Assembly: GCA_964030475.1 (NCBI GenBank)
Contig: CAXIPT010000003.1
Location: 2,933,183 to 2,997,182 of the forward strand
Direction of reading: 5' to 3'
DNA length: 64,000 nt
Origin: Tethya wilhelma
Lineage: Eukaryota; Porifera; Demospongiae; Tethyida; Tethyidae
Shown here: positions 32,507 to 43,021 of the stretch, piece by piece
How positions within the stretch are numbered: the stretch's first letter is position 1
Layout: every line of letters starts with the position of its first letter
The notes under the pieces: model-generated
Seen by the model: the letters and a program-made list of their open reading frames with translations, nothing else
Told to the model about the DNA's origin: nothing
Databases searched by the model: none
Program-made: the position numbers and the translations under genes

Positions 32507-34209
32507 TCAACATACCTTAATAGCTACACCCACATTGTTCACATCCAACATGAACGTATCATGACCATATATGGAGTTCAGTTCGTAATAAGTTACTTGT
32601 TCATTTCCTATAACAAAACATCAATGATGTCATTCATTGTTGGTCACATGACTCTCACCTGACTCTTGCAGGAGTGCGGCCATCTCTCTCTGCTGTGTCA
32701 CTGGGAAGAGGACGTCAGAGGTGACCCCCAGGACCAGGACAGGACAGCCGACCCTCCTCACCCCCTCCAGCAGACTGGGGAAGCCATCCCCCATGTCAAA
32801 CATGTCCATAGCCTGAGGGAAAGAGGCACCATGGTAACCAGCACTGCCCCTAGCAACCAACACATACCTTGGAGATGTATAGCAGAGAGTTCGGGTCATA
32901 ACTTGTACAGAACTTCTCCCCCTGGATGAATGTGCCATCAATATTAGCCCCTGTAGCTGGTAAAACTGGTTATCCTCACCTGTCTGTCGAGGTATGTCTC
33001 TACAAGAAAGTCAGGACAGAAGTCAGGAGGCTTATCTGGCGAGGCTCTCTTGTTTCCAAACCTCATGGCCCACTCTGGGCCACTGCGATAACCGATGGTG
33101 CCCACCTCCCTGCATCCAGTGGAGGCATCACTCACTCAGCACCAATGATGACACACAATACCTGGCGTGCTGCATTCCAATACGAGGGAATGTGTTTCCA
33201 TAGTAACGACCATCGTTCCAGTTAGGGTCTGCCATTAGTATTCTCCGTTGGACGTACCTCAGTGCTATAGAGGAGGGGTGTGTCCTGAGACAGGCAGACA
33301 CCGACACCACTCTGTGAGGGAGGGAGGGAGGGAGGGAGGGGACTGGTGAACCCATTGATCACAACAGTACTATCGCTGCAGCTGACCTTCCAACTCTGTC
33401 TGGGTAGAGTGCAGCTGACATGAAGGCTTGCATGCCCCCCAAGGAGGAGCCAACTGCAGCATGGAGGCCCTGCACCCCGAGCTCATCCAGCAGCAAGAAC
33501 TGTGAGTGCACCATATCCTCCACTGAGACGATGGGGAACGTCATTGCATACTCCTTCTCGGTGACTGGGTTCAGGGAACTGGGCCCACTGCTCCCATAGC
33601 AACCGCCAATCACATTAGAACAGACGACAAAGAACTTGTCTGTGTCTATGGGACACCCTGGCCCGATGAACCTCTCCCACCAGCCAGCACTGGGGTTCTC
33701 CTAAACAAAAGGAAACATTCAACGGACTTCCCCAGGTCCCCGGGAGTACCTTGTTGCTCTTGGCGTGGGAGGAGGCAGAGAGACCCGTCTGGATGAGAAT
33801 AGCATTGTCCTTCTGTTCATTTAATGCACCCCATGTCTCATAAGCCAGCTCAATCTCTGGCAGCACACCTCCATGCTTAAAGGCAAAGGGTTGGCAGTAT
33901 TTGAACAGCTTGTAGCCAGTCAATGTCTCACCATAGGCACCAGTCAGTTTCACGGGCCCAACCTCCTGCTTCAGTCTTGAAATGGCAGAGGGGAATACAC
34001 CTAATGAGCACTTCATATATTCCTGGATAGCTATGTCATTACTTTTGTAAGCAGGGAAACATGTCATCTTGACGACCTTTGAAGTTGAAATCAGGATGTT
34101 TGACTGGAGCTCTTTCCTCTTGCTCAGCCTTGATGCTACTGCTCAGAGAACGGAGCAGCACGAGAGGGCCTCGTTTCACCGCAACACACCTACTCACAGC
34201 TCTCAGCAT
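32507..34209 (-). CDS. MetX-like homoserine/serine O-acyltransferase (alpha/beta hydrolase)
   Basis: Eight exons on the minus strand: 34043-34209, 33750-33975, 33387-33700, 33162-33311, 32980-33109, 32868-32921, 32659-32812 and about 32507-32607. All are in phase with GT-AG borders. Seen: an Arg/Ser-rich N-terminus ([20 protein letters not shown]) that looks like a mitochondrial presequence, the LAYETWG opening of MetX proteins, and the nucleophile elbow [28 protein letters not shown] is the Asp region, and GHDTFMLD the catalytic His. In bacteria and fungi the family acetylates or succinylates homoserine or serine for methionine/cysteine synthesis. The usual animal gene set lacks it, so the substrate here is unknown. 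The last exon either ends with a stop at 32507-32509 or splices on at 32516. Confidence 0.85.
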
Positions 34210-34360
34210 CTCTCAAACGACAATGGATGGTCCACACACATATCATTATACACTCAGCAGTTTTTGTTGGTTGTTTATAATTTCTACTAACTACTGCCTC
34301 AGGTTAGGTAATGGTCGTTGTAGTCTCAGGTTGAAGGTTCAAAGGTCAATGTACATGTGA

Positions 34361-34999
34361 ATGGAGAGGAGGCGCTCAGCTCGCTCTAGATTGCCTAGTC
34401 TGAAGGCTGAGCTGAACCAGCTGGCCGTGGACCGGGCGGCACTTCTCAAGGAAGCCTCCTGGTCACAAGGTGAGCGCAATTATGTGTTTCTTGTGCTGAC
34501 TCATTTGGTTCATTATCAACAGGTCAATCAAGTTACCATGGTTACAATGAGGAAACCACTCCTCAGCTGGGGGGCTCTGAAACTAGTGAATTGAGGGATT
34601 CCAACAAAAGACTGGATGGTGGGCCAGAAGATTCCAATGGAGGATTATATGATCCCAATGAAGGACCCGAGGATCCCAACAGTGGACCTGACAATCCCAA
34701 CGGTGGACCTGACGATCCCAACGAAGGACCTGATGATCCCATCAGTGGACCTGACGATCCCAACGAAGGACCTGATGATCCCAACAAAGGACCTAACGAT
34801 CCCAACATAGGACCTGAGGATCTCAATGAAGGACCCAAGAATCCCAATAAAGGACCCGACGATCCCAATGAAGGACCTGACGTTGATCAAGACAAACACC
34901 ACATTTTAGGAAGAGAAAGATTAGTTGTTCCTCAGTATGGTGGATGGATTCATTATGAGTGGCTGACTCAGCAGTTGCCTGGTAGAGAGTCTGAGGTCG
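34361..34999 (+). CDS. Unknown protein with DPNxGP hexapeptide repeats, truncated at an N
   Basis: Two exons (34361-34469 and about 34523-34999). An Arg-rich, helical start (MERRRSARSRLPSLKAELNQ) joins in phase to a segment with about 14 copies of a 6-residue repeat of the type DPNEGP, then a unique part (VVPQYGGWIHYEWLTQQLPG) that runs into the N at 35000. The repeat looks disordered and acidic. I do not recognise the family. The reading frame continuing past the N belongs to ORC5 only after a frame change, so the two should be treated as separate genes. The start is head to head with the MetX-like gene, 151 bp away. Confidence 0.55.
34640..34885 (+). repeat. 18-bp coding minisatellite (DPNxGP)
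   Basis: About 14 tandem 18-bp units of the form GAYCCCAAYGAAGGACCT. They are imperfect but in frame. Confidence 0.85.
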
Positions 35000-35000
35000 N

Positions 35001-36148
35001 CTCTCAGTTGGCGCCCATGAGACGAGGAAGCTGTGGTTCCACATCCAGCCATTCTTCAAGGACCTCATGAGCCATGTCTTCCTCAGGGAACTATCCACTC
35101 AACAATGGAAGAAAATCTCAAACAGTACTGGAGTGGGTGTGGCATCAGAGGTCAGAGGTCATCTTGAGCTCCCCTATTTGTCCAAGTATCTCCTGCTGGC
35201 AGCTTATATGGCTTCCTACAATCCCTCGGCCACTGATAGGAGGTTCTTCTCGAAGGTCAGAGTGCAAATAATTATTAATGTCACCTTATCTCTGCCAAGT
35301 TATTAGTCTTTGTGTTACCATGGTTACCTCTAACACCATTCCGCTGTAAGTGGATCGGTGTCAACATGCCTGGCCCTCAGCCCAAACAGCCCATGTGGGG
35401 TGAAGGGTGCTATTGTGGTGGGCCATGGACCATTGATCAGTAATAGATGACCTCCAGTGTTTTGAAATAGCCAACATAGAATCACTTTCATCACCATGAT
35501 CAATAAACATGGTGGATCTCCCTCTCTGTTTACTTCCCCGGCCTGCTGTGTCTGGCTGCGGCTGTTCCAGTGCCCACTCTGTACATGAGAGGGATGTGTG
35601 TGGGTGGGGGGCCATCGACACTGACACAGTCATTCATTCAACCATCCCTAGCAGGCATTCCTCGAGGGAGGCTATTAATTATGAATGGTCTGCAATAATG
35701 ATGTCTTAATTGAGATAAGTATGATGCGTTGGAATCGACTAATTATCCCATTGTCTCTCTGTGTCTTACTTCCAAACAGAAAGGTTCAAAAGGTCACAAG
35801 TCCCGGAGAGTTTCTCAAAAACAAAAGGTTCATTCTTAATTTTAAAATTATAATAATGTCAATCTTTGGATGGTTGTACCTGGGGGTGCCCAATGGAGCC
35901 TGTCCTGTGTCTGAGTGGCTACAAGGACCCTAATAGGGGCTAATGACTGTCACCCACTCTCACTGCCTGCATGACTAGCTCCTCTACAAGGTCACTAATG
36001 TGCTCTTCTTCCTCTAGCCTAATTACCAGCTGCTGGGACCAAAGGTGTTCCCTCTCGACAGACTCATGGCCATCTTCTACAGTATTCTGGAAGAGCCTGT
36101 CTCACCAAGTGTCGATGTCTACTCCCAGGTGTGTGTGTGCATGAGAGT

Positions 36149-36188
<40 letters not shown>

Positions 36189-36359
36189 ACATGTGGTGAT
36201 ATTTCAGGAATGTGTGTCAGTTGTCTCAGTGTTACGATGGCATGCTTCCATCCTAACTAGATTCATAGGTCCCAGCTGTTCAAAGACCACCATGGCTGTC
36301 ACTGACATGTCTGTGCGTGTGCACCTACATGTGTCATGGTGCTCATGCTAACTAACTAT

Positions 36360-36401
<42 letters not shown>

Positions 36402-36688
36402 ACAGGTGTCCAGTCTTGTCACGCTACAGCTCCTAGCCCAGACCAGCAGTCAGGATGTCCTCCATGCTCCAAAGTACAAGGTATCACTCCACTAGCTATC
36501 CTCTCCCTTCTTATGATGACCACACCCCTGACCACACCCCCCGCAGTGTCTGGTGAACCTTGAGTTTGTACGTCGCATAGCAAGGTATGTAGAAAGTGCT
36601 GAGTGTGCAGATGTTGTGTGAGTGGTGCTGTGTGTTCTCCAGGAGCGTGGGCTTTGAGCTGATGCTCTACTTGTATGACTTCAACTGA
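35001..36688 (+). CDS. ORC5: Origin recognition complex subunit 5, C-terminal exons
   Basis: C-terminal winged-helix half of ORC5, a subunit of the complex that marks replication origins and loads MCM. Exons: 35002-35255, 35780-35827, 36018-36128, 36406-36480, 36547-36584 and 36643-36688. Seen: HVFLRELSTQQWKK (human TVYLREISSSQWEK), ELPYLSKYLLLAAYMASYNP with ATDRRFF (human [27 protein letters not shown]), LLGPKVFPLDRLMAIFYSI, then VSSLVTLQLL. It ends GFELMLYLYDFN (human FDIIKYLYDFL). The whole N-terminal AAA+ domain is missing because the sequence begins at the N at 35000; an unrelated ORF precedes it. Introns contain two long GT/AC runs (36142-36187 and 36362-36402). Confidence 0.9.
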
Positions 36689-36827
36689 AGTGAACTGGAC
36701 CATTAGCTCTCTCACTGTCATGTGAATGTTTCCCTGTACACATTGCATTCCTCAGCTAATCTCTAAGATAAATTGTTGACATTCTTGGAATGGTTCCCAG
36801 GCCAGGATGTGGTGGGTGGTAGGGGGC

Positions 36828-36833
36828 TATAAA
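36828..36833 (+). promoter_or_regulatory. TATA-like box
   Basis: TATAAA within GGGGGCTATAAAGGTGG, 89 bp upstream of the ATG at 36922. The placement fits a core promoter for that single-exon gene. Confidence 0.5.
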
Positions 36834-36921
36834 GGTGGCTGTGCATGAGCTGCCACAATAGAACCAGACCAGCTCAATAATACCTCTGTCATTTCACTCA
36901 AGATAGGAACAACTGTCAGCC

Positions 36922-37668
36922 ATGTTGACTCTCATGCCACTCACAAGTCTGCAATCAGCACTCAAGAGAAAGAACAGTAAAACTTATGACTTCAGCAGAA
37001 GGGGCTCTCTCTCTGTCTACTCCACATACTCCCTGCCCAGCTCAAAGACCTACATGAGAAGATTCTCCAGCTATGAAGAGCTGGCTCCAATCTTCAGTCT
37101 CCTAGCTCCTGCTGACAAGGACAGGTCACTCACGAAGAAGATGGGACGAAGGCCCTCAAGAAAGAGCAGCAGTTCCAGTGAACCTGGTGACCTCACAGAT
37201 GGACTTGATGCTCAGCTGGCCAACATCAGGGAACGCCTTGCCCAGCTCAAGAATGACGACATTGAACTAACTCAACGCGTTGAAGACCTCCATACCTCTG
37301 TCAACGATGTGTGCAGGAGTCACCAATCACGGCGCTCCTCCTCCGCTAGTCTGGGTGTCATCACCGAGAGCTCCTGGGAGGCAGCAGCCAAAGATGAGAG
37401 CACCTCTGGAGATGAAGATGACCTCAGCTCGGGGGATGAAGATGAGGAGAGCTTTGAAGACTACTGCAAGTCGGTCCTGCCCAAGCTGGGAGCCAGGAGT
37501 GCTGCCTCCAGTCCAGCCCTCAATGTGCTGAGCGACCCAAAGAGACACTGTCTTCTCAATAACACCTTCAGGAGCAAGGCCAGCAGCGCCCCCCAGCTGG
37601 ACATTATTAGGAACGACCTCTCTGACGAGCTCCCCTCCTCATCTCGGCTCTCTGTTGTCTCTGTGTGA
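36922..37668 (+). CDS. Unknown Ser-rich protein with a short coiled coil
   Basis: 248 residues in one exon, with no signal peptide or membrane segment. Residues about 1-65 are basic and Ser/Tyr-rich (possible phosphorylation sites). About 92-128 form a predicted coiled coil (GLDAQLANIRERLAQLKNDD). A strongly acidic block (about 155-185) and a Ser-rich tail follow. The coiled-coil stretch faintly recalls the LxxEL...LARQLMRLR region of FAM167 proteins, but this is too weak to name it. A TATA-like box upstream and lack of introns suggest a simple, perhaps inducible, transcription unit. Confidence 0.55.
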   Translation: MLTLMPLTSLQSALKRKNSKTYDFSRRGSLSVYSTYSLPSSKTYMRRFSSYEELAPIFSLLAPADKDRSLTKKMGRRPSRKSSSSSEPGDLTDGLDAQLANIRERLAQLKNDDIELTQRVEDLHTSVNDVCRSHQSRRSSSASLGVITESSWEAAAKDESTSGDEDDLSSGDEDEESFEDYCKSVLPKLGARSAASSPALNVLSDPKRHCLLNNTFRSKASSAPQLDIIRNDLSDELPSSSRLSVVSV

Positions 37669-39101
37669 ACTGTATCATCCACAACTGACCATCCCTGACC
37701 TTAGAAGGCAGCCTCTGTGCATGCCTGGGGGCGGCAGCACCACCACTGGCTGTGAAGACAAGTAATGAAGAAACCCATCCTGACCAGCAGAACACCTCTG
37801 GTCCACCTTACAATGGCAGCCAGCAGCACCTCAAGACAAACTGACAACTGAAATTAATAGAATATTATCTTTATTATGGTGTAACCTTATTTCTGCTGTT
37901 TCTATGGCAACGTCCATTGTATGCTGTTTACTTTAAAAAAAAAGATATTTTATCCAATTACTCACCCTGTGTTCAATGAAGCATGAAGCATGAATCATGA
38001 TATTAATGTTATGTAATGAATGGCATTAATGCAGTCTCTAGACTAACAGCCAGCATGCCACAATTATAACCATCCACAGCCAGCACGCCACAACCATCCA
38101 TCGATCGGACGCAATCACCAGAGGAATCTAGTGTACGTCAGTAGTCAACAGGTTGTGTAATCACTAGGGGTTGTGTGCGTGCAGCACATGAAATGAATGT
38201 GAGCTCTTAGCAGTGCACATGTAACTGTGCGTGTGCCTGGATCACTACCAACTGGCTCTACAATAATAACTATATTAATAGCACTGTCTCCTAGCTACCT
38301 AATGAAATAGTATAGAATAATATAATAGCTATGTATATTATGCAGACAGTGTGTGTGTGTTCAGCACTTGGTCTGTGCTATTAGCAGTACCAGATGTAAC
38401 TGTGTGTGTGCCTCAAATCTACTACCTTATTACCTAGCCCAGTTGCCTAGCTACCTAGCCATGTGAAGCTGTTAGTTGGAAGTAGTCGATCTGTGAAGTA
38501 CATGCCATGCCTCAATCTCACTACCTAATTGTCTATAATGACTTGTGCAATGTCCTCTCTACCTAGTGGCTACCCTGTGTCACAGGAGCACACACACTCC
38601 ACTTCAAGTGGTGCACGCAAACAGCCTCCAATGGTTACACAATGACTCTAATGACCAGTAGTACTTCTTGCTCTAATAGTTACTGTTGTACCTGCTGTTA
38701 GTCTACATGCTACATTAGTTGAGCTTATATCAGCATATATATAATTATAGGGCAGTGTTGCACGAGAGTCACATGGTGCAGTGTATAATGTGCTGTGAGT
38801 TATTGACTGTTATTGAAGCACCTGTGTAGCTTCACAGACTGATTGTATCAAAGGCAGTCCTCTTCAAAGGAGGCAGCTGTACATGGTGGTATTGTAGCGA
38901 TGGTATGCAGCAGATGTGACGTCAAATGGAGCTGCTAGTTATTGCAAATAAATTATTGAATGACGTGGCATTCTTTGAACCACAGTTAGTCAGCCAGAAG
39001 GTATGAGCCAAGAGCTGTCACTAGGGCAAACAAACAAAGGCTGTTTGTACAAACACCAGACATTACTGACGTGTGTGTACACTTGACCCACTCCTACCTC
39101 A

Positions 39102-39144
<43 letters not shown>

Positions 39145-39330
39145 ACACACACACACACACACCTGTGCGAGCAGCTAGAGAACTGAATTCCATCCAATTA
39201 TGAGTTGCCATGAAAACAGTGTACAGATCACATTAGAATAAGGGAGAGTAAATGATGAGTCAGCAGAAATCATTGGTCCATGTTACTGATGAGATAAGTG
39301 ATAAACAGAGTTAGTCCATTTGATGAAGAG
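37669..39330. other. Intergenic, no gene seen
   Basis: 1.6 kb of AT-rich sequence with short GTGTGTG words and a long AC run at 39103-39160. No ORF with coding character or recognisable RNA gene. Confidence 0.5.
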
Positions 39331-39482
39331 TTAAGAAGCAGTTATGATTTGATAGAAGTGCTCCAAGTCTTTGATGTAGGAGAGAAACTCTTGGTGGGCT
39401 CTTCTCAGCAGCTCCACCTGGTGTCCATTGTTGACCAGTCTGAACACCACATCAATAGTGATGGGGGTGGACACATCAAGAC

Positions 39483-39535
<53 letters not shown>

Positions 39536-39887
39536 AGCTATTGTCAAACTAATAATTATGAGGCAAATTTTGAGGTACCGTATAGCAGGAATTTTTGTAT
39601 GGTGGAAATTTTTGTATATTTCGTACGCGGTTTGAATATTATACGAAAATTAAAACTGCGAAAATTTAACTTCCGCATTTAATTTATACGAGCGCGCGCC
39701 GCATATACGAAATTTAAAACTACGAAAAATTCTTCTGGCGTGTTTATACGAAACTTCGCACCAACGAAAATTTCCCGCTATACGGTAAGTTAACAAAGAA
39801 ACTTACGGTTGTCAGAAAGAGGTCAACAGCTGAGACCACATTTCTCAAGGCACCCACATCACTTGGAGCAGAGAGCAAGCTATATAT

Positions 39888-39942
<55 letters not shown>

Positions 39943-39957
39943 TGTGGTCATGGAATN

Positions 39958-39992
<35 letters not shown>

Positions 39993-40323
39993 GCCATAGA
40001 AACAGCCACTTTAACATCATCCTCATCTTACCCATCAATAGCCTCAAAGAGCTGAGAGAGAAGCTGAACTAGCTGCTGGAGAATTTCAACTGTGTGCTCT
40101 TTATCAGATGAAGAAGACTGGAGTTGGATACTGCATCAGGAGACAAAGGTCAGAGGTCAAAATATCACTCAAACATAAGATAAAACTTACAAGAAATATT
40201 TGACAATTTCTGTGACTAAGTTTAGTGCCCAAGGCAACTGATCATCAACAGCTGAAGGCACGAGAGTGGCAGATTGCTTCAGTTCCTCCAGGCTGACATA
40301 CGGAGGGGTTGGGGGGAGCTAGC

Positions 40324-40380
<57 letters not shown>

Positions 40381-41604
40381 AGTACGTGTGACAGTAGCTA
40401 GTACCATGGTAGCATTACCGGAGGCATGACTGGAGTGGGAGGAGAGTGAAGATGCTGCCCAGTGAGTTTCCCCTCTTTGGCCTCCTTGGCTTTCTCCGCC
40501 AGAACTCTCAGTTTCGCCAGCAGAGGTGGGAGCACTCCTCCATAGCTGTGTGGGGGTAGAGTGGTGGTGGTGGACTGCCAGAGCTAGTGCCAACTCACTT
40601 GGAGCGGTAGGAGTAGGCCCTCAACAGAGCCAGGCTCTCCTGGAGGAACCTCTCCACCTCGGGGAAGGTGGCATGGCGGCCTGTAGCACAACATCATGCA
40701 AACAGAGATCGATATGACGTTTAAACCGCAGTGGCTAGCCTACTTCTTGTCCTCTGGAGCTGGTGCTTGAGGCTGGCCACCACCTTACTAATGGAGCGGT
40801 CCACATACAAACCAAACACTGCTATCCAATGCCTGCACAACAGGGAGGAGGGGTCAAGGTTCACGTAAGAATGCATGGCTGAACTTACTTCTCAAAGATA
40901 GTCAAAAGGTCAGCCAACGACCACGGAGGCTTGATTATAATCATCTTCACCCTGTTGCCATGGAAACACAATGTCACATGATACTAGCTCCTCCCATCAA
41001 TCAGTGTGTACCATAATTCAACTCCAAATGCCTCAATGAACTCGGCCTTGGCTATGGCAGCCAGTCCATCCCTCACCAGACGTTGAGCCTCACACAGCAG
41101 ATCATCACACTGCAGGGGAGAACACACACACTAATGGTGGCCACTAGCAGAGGAGGAGTGGCTGCCACTCACCAGAGCCTCTTGGTAGCTGTGGGCAAGA
41201 TGGCGGTCCACTCTGGAGGCAAACTCTAGAGGAAGAAAGAGAGGACAGTCAGTTGCTGAGGGTGACAAGTGGCGGGTCATTATCACCTTGGGTGTGAGTG
41301 TAGGAGCCAGCGGCAGCCTGTGGTAGGGAACTCCTGCACAGCACCCTCAGTTCACTCAGCAGCGTCTGAACAATACATACAGTAACATGCAGTAGGTAGT
41401 GTTCTAATTAGAGCCCACCTTCCTGTTGAGAGCAGTGATGCTATTAATGAGAGCCTTGGCACTGAGATTGATGTCATTGGTGAACAGGACAACCACACCC
41501 CCATGACCTTTCACCTTTTGATTATAAAACAAGCAGCAGTGCAGTATGCGGTCATCATTGTTGGAAATGGATATGTTAGACAGTTCAGTTTGGACCTGTG
41601 GGTG

Positions 41605-41666
<62 letters not shown>

Positions 41667-42919
41667 CAAATGGATGGAATTCAAAGAATTACTCATATAC
41701 CGTATAGCAGGAAATTTTTGTATTTTTCGTATACTGTTCAAAAAATTTTTCTGCCGTTCTTTTACCAATTTATACAAAATTTTGAACTATGAAATTTTCC
41801 GCTAAACAATATTGATCCTGTCACTATAGTATAGCTGACAAGCTGCCTCAGGCAGTCAACATAATGTACGTGATCGAAGGTTAGGCAGTGACTCTCTCCA
41901 CGGTCAATAGACTCAACCAAGAATGGGCTCACAACAACATGTGTGTGTGTGAACTCTAACCTCTTCTATGGTTTGACCTCTGACCCTGCGGTGGCGTGAA
42001 CTGAAGCAGGCATGGAGGAAGGAGATGGCAGCTCTGGCTCTGTCAGAGAGGGCGGGGTCAGGACGGCTCTTGAGGCTGTCCAACTCTTGCATCACTACCC
42101 ACGGAATAACCAGCACCGGCCGACCAACTCCTACAGGGATGGTGGGGTCAAAGGTCAACATGACCATACAGTAATACTGATTACATCACCTTTGACTGCC
42201 GTGTCCTTCAGCTCCACTAGGAACTGGAGGTGGGAGATGAGGACATTGGTGTCCAGCACAATGTACAGCTTCTCCTGGAGACAAATGCCACGACACAGCA
42301 GTGATGGGAGGAGCTCAAGATGGCAGCTCATGGAATTAACTCACAGTGTACAGGAAGGGAATGGAATTGGAGGAAACGTTGAAGATGTCCACTGCAGTAG
42401 AGAATGTGAGCCGCTCTCTCTCGCTGGATATCTGGACCAGGAGGTCCTCCATCAGCTCGGGGGAGAGGTCCACGTCCATGGCTACCTCCACCTCATCTTC
42501 CCCCCAGCGGCCACTCTCCTCCAGCTCCATGGCCTCATGGCTCACTGCAGGGGGTCACAACCATGGTCAGGTGACAACAATGACAGCCTAGGTGATAACT
42601 AGCCATCATTACCACCAGCTCCTAGCTGCAGCTGAGGGACGGGAGGCTTCTCTCTCACAGCACTGCCATTGGAAGGGGTGGCATCATCTCTTCCACTTGC
42701 AGCCTTCGAAGATTTCTTAATCTTTCATACAACAAGAGACAAATTACATAGTGGAATATCAGAATCACCACAATATCTGCTTACAATGCCACCAGTTGGC
42801 ATCTTCCAGGTACTCTTCTTCGTCACTATATTGTAGTAATAGGACTTCCCGGGCTTGCTCTTGGAAGTCACCTCCACCCAGGAGCCATGCTCTTCCTCGG
42901 CAGACATCGCAGAAAGCAT
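39331..42919 (-). CDS. SWT1: SWT1-like RNA endonuclease with WW and PIN domains
   Basis: About 15 short exons on the minus strand. The first (about 42785-42919) encodes a WW domain (GSWVEVTSKSKPGKSYYYNI, then STWKMP). A charged linker and an acidic helical exon (42337-42545) follow. The PIN nuclease starts with LYIVLDTNVLISHL (42190-42276; first catalytic Asp), continues through VLVIPWVVMQELDSLKSR (41960-42130; catalytic Glu region) and ends with NDDRILHCCLFYN and VVLFTNDINLSAKALI (41404-41600). A long helical C-terminal region follows (for example RRHATFPEVERFLQESLALL), ending at a TAA at 39331-39333. Swt1 clears faulty nuclear mRNPs. Exon by exon the frame holds. Introns are full of GA and GT runs, one N (39957) and two MITEs. 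The start is 102 bp from the divergent MFS gene. Confidence 0.75.
39486..39534. repeat. (GA)n microsatellite in a SWT1 intron
   Basis: Uninterrupted GA run abutting the terminal SWT1 exon. Similar runs occur at 40327-40378 and 41610-41660 in the same gene. Confidence 0.9.
39576..39787. mobile_element. MITE, TACCGTATAGC family, full length
   Basis: 212 bp bounded by TACCGTATAGCAGGAA and TTTCCCGCTATACGGTA, with an AT-rich body containing AAATTTTTGTAT words. In a SWT1 intron. Confidence 0.8.
41698..41808. mobile_element. MITE, TACCGTATAGC family, short and degenerate
   Basis: Left end TACCGTATAGCAGGAAATTT is intact. The right end (GAAATTTTCCGCTAAACAAT) is mutated. About 110 bp, probably an internal deletion derivative, in a SWT1 intron. 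Confidence 0.65.
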
Positions 42920-43021
42920 CCTAGAAGATCCTGGGTCCAGTACTAGATCTGAGGGCACGTGGTCTCCAAATCATGTGGGAGTGGTAAAGTGGTGACTTGT
43001 TGTTGGTGTGCATTAATTAGA

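Noticed and set aside
34563..34902. Minus-strand GSSGPxLG-type repeat ORFs opposite the DPNxGP repeat
   Set aside because: Shadow frames of an 18-bp repeat; the plus strand has a phased upstream exon.
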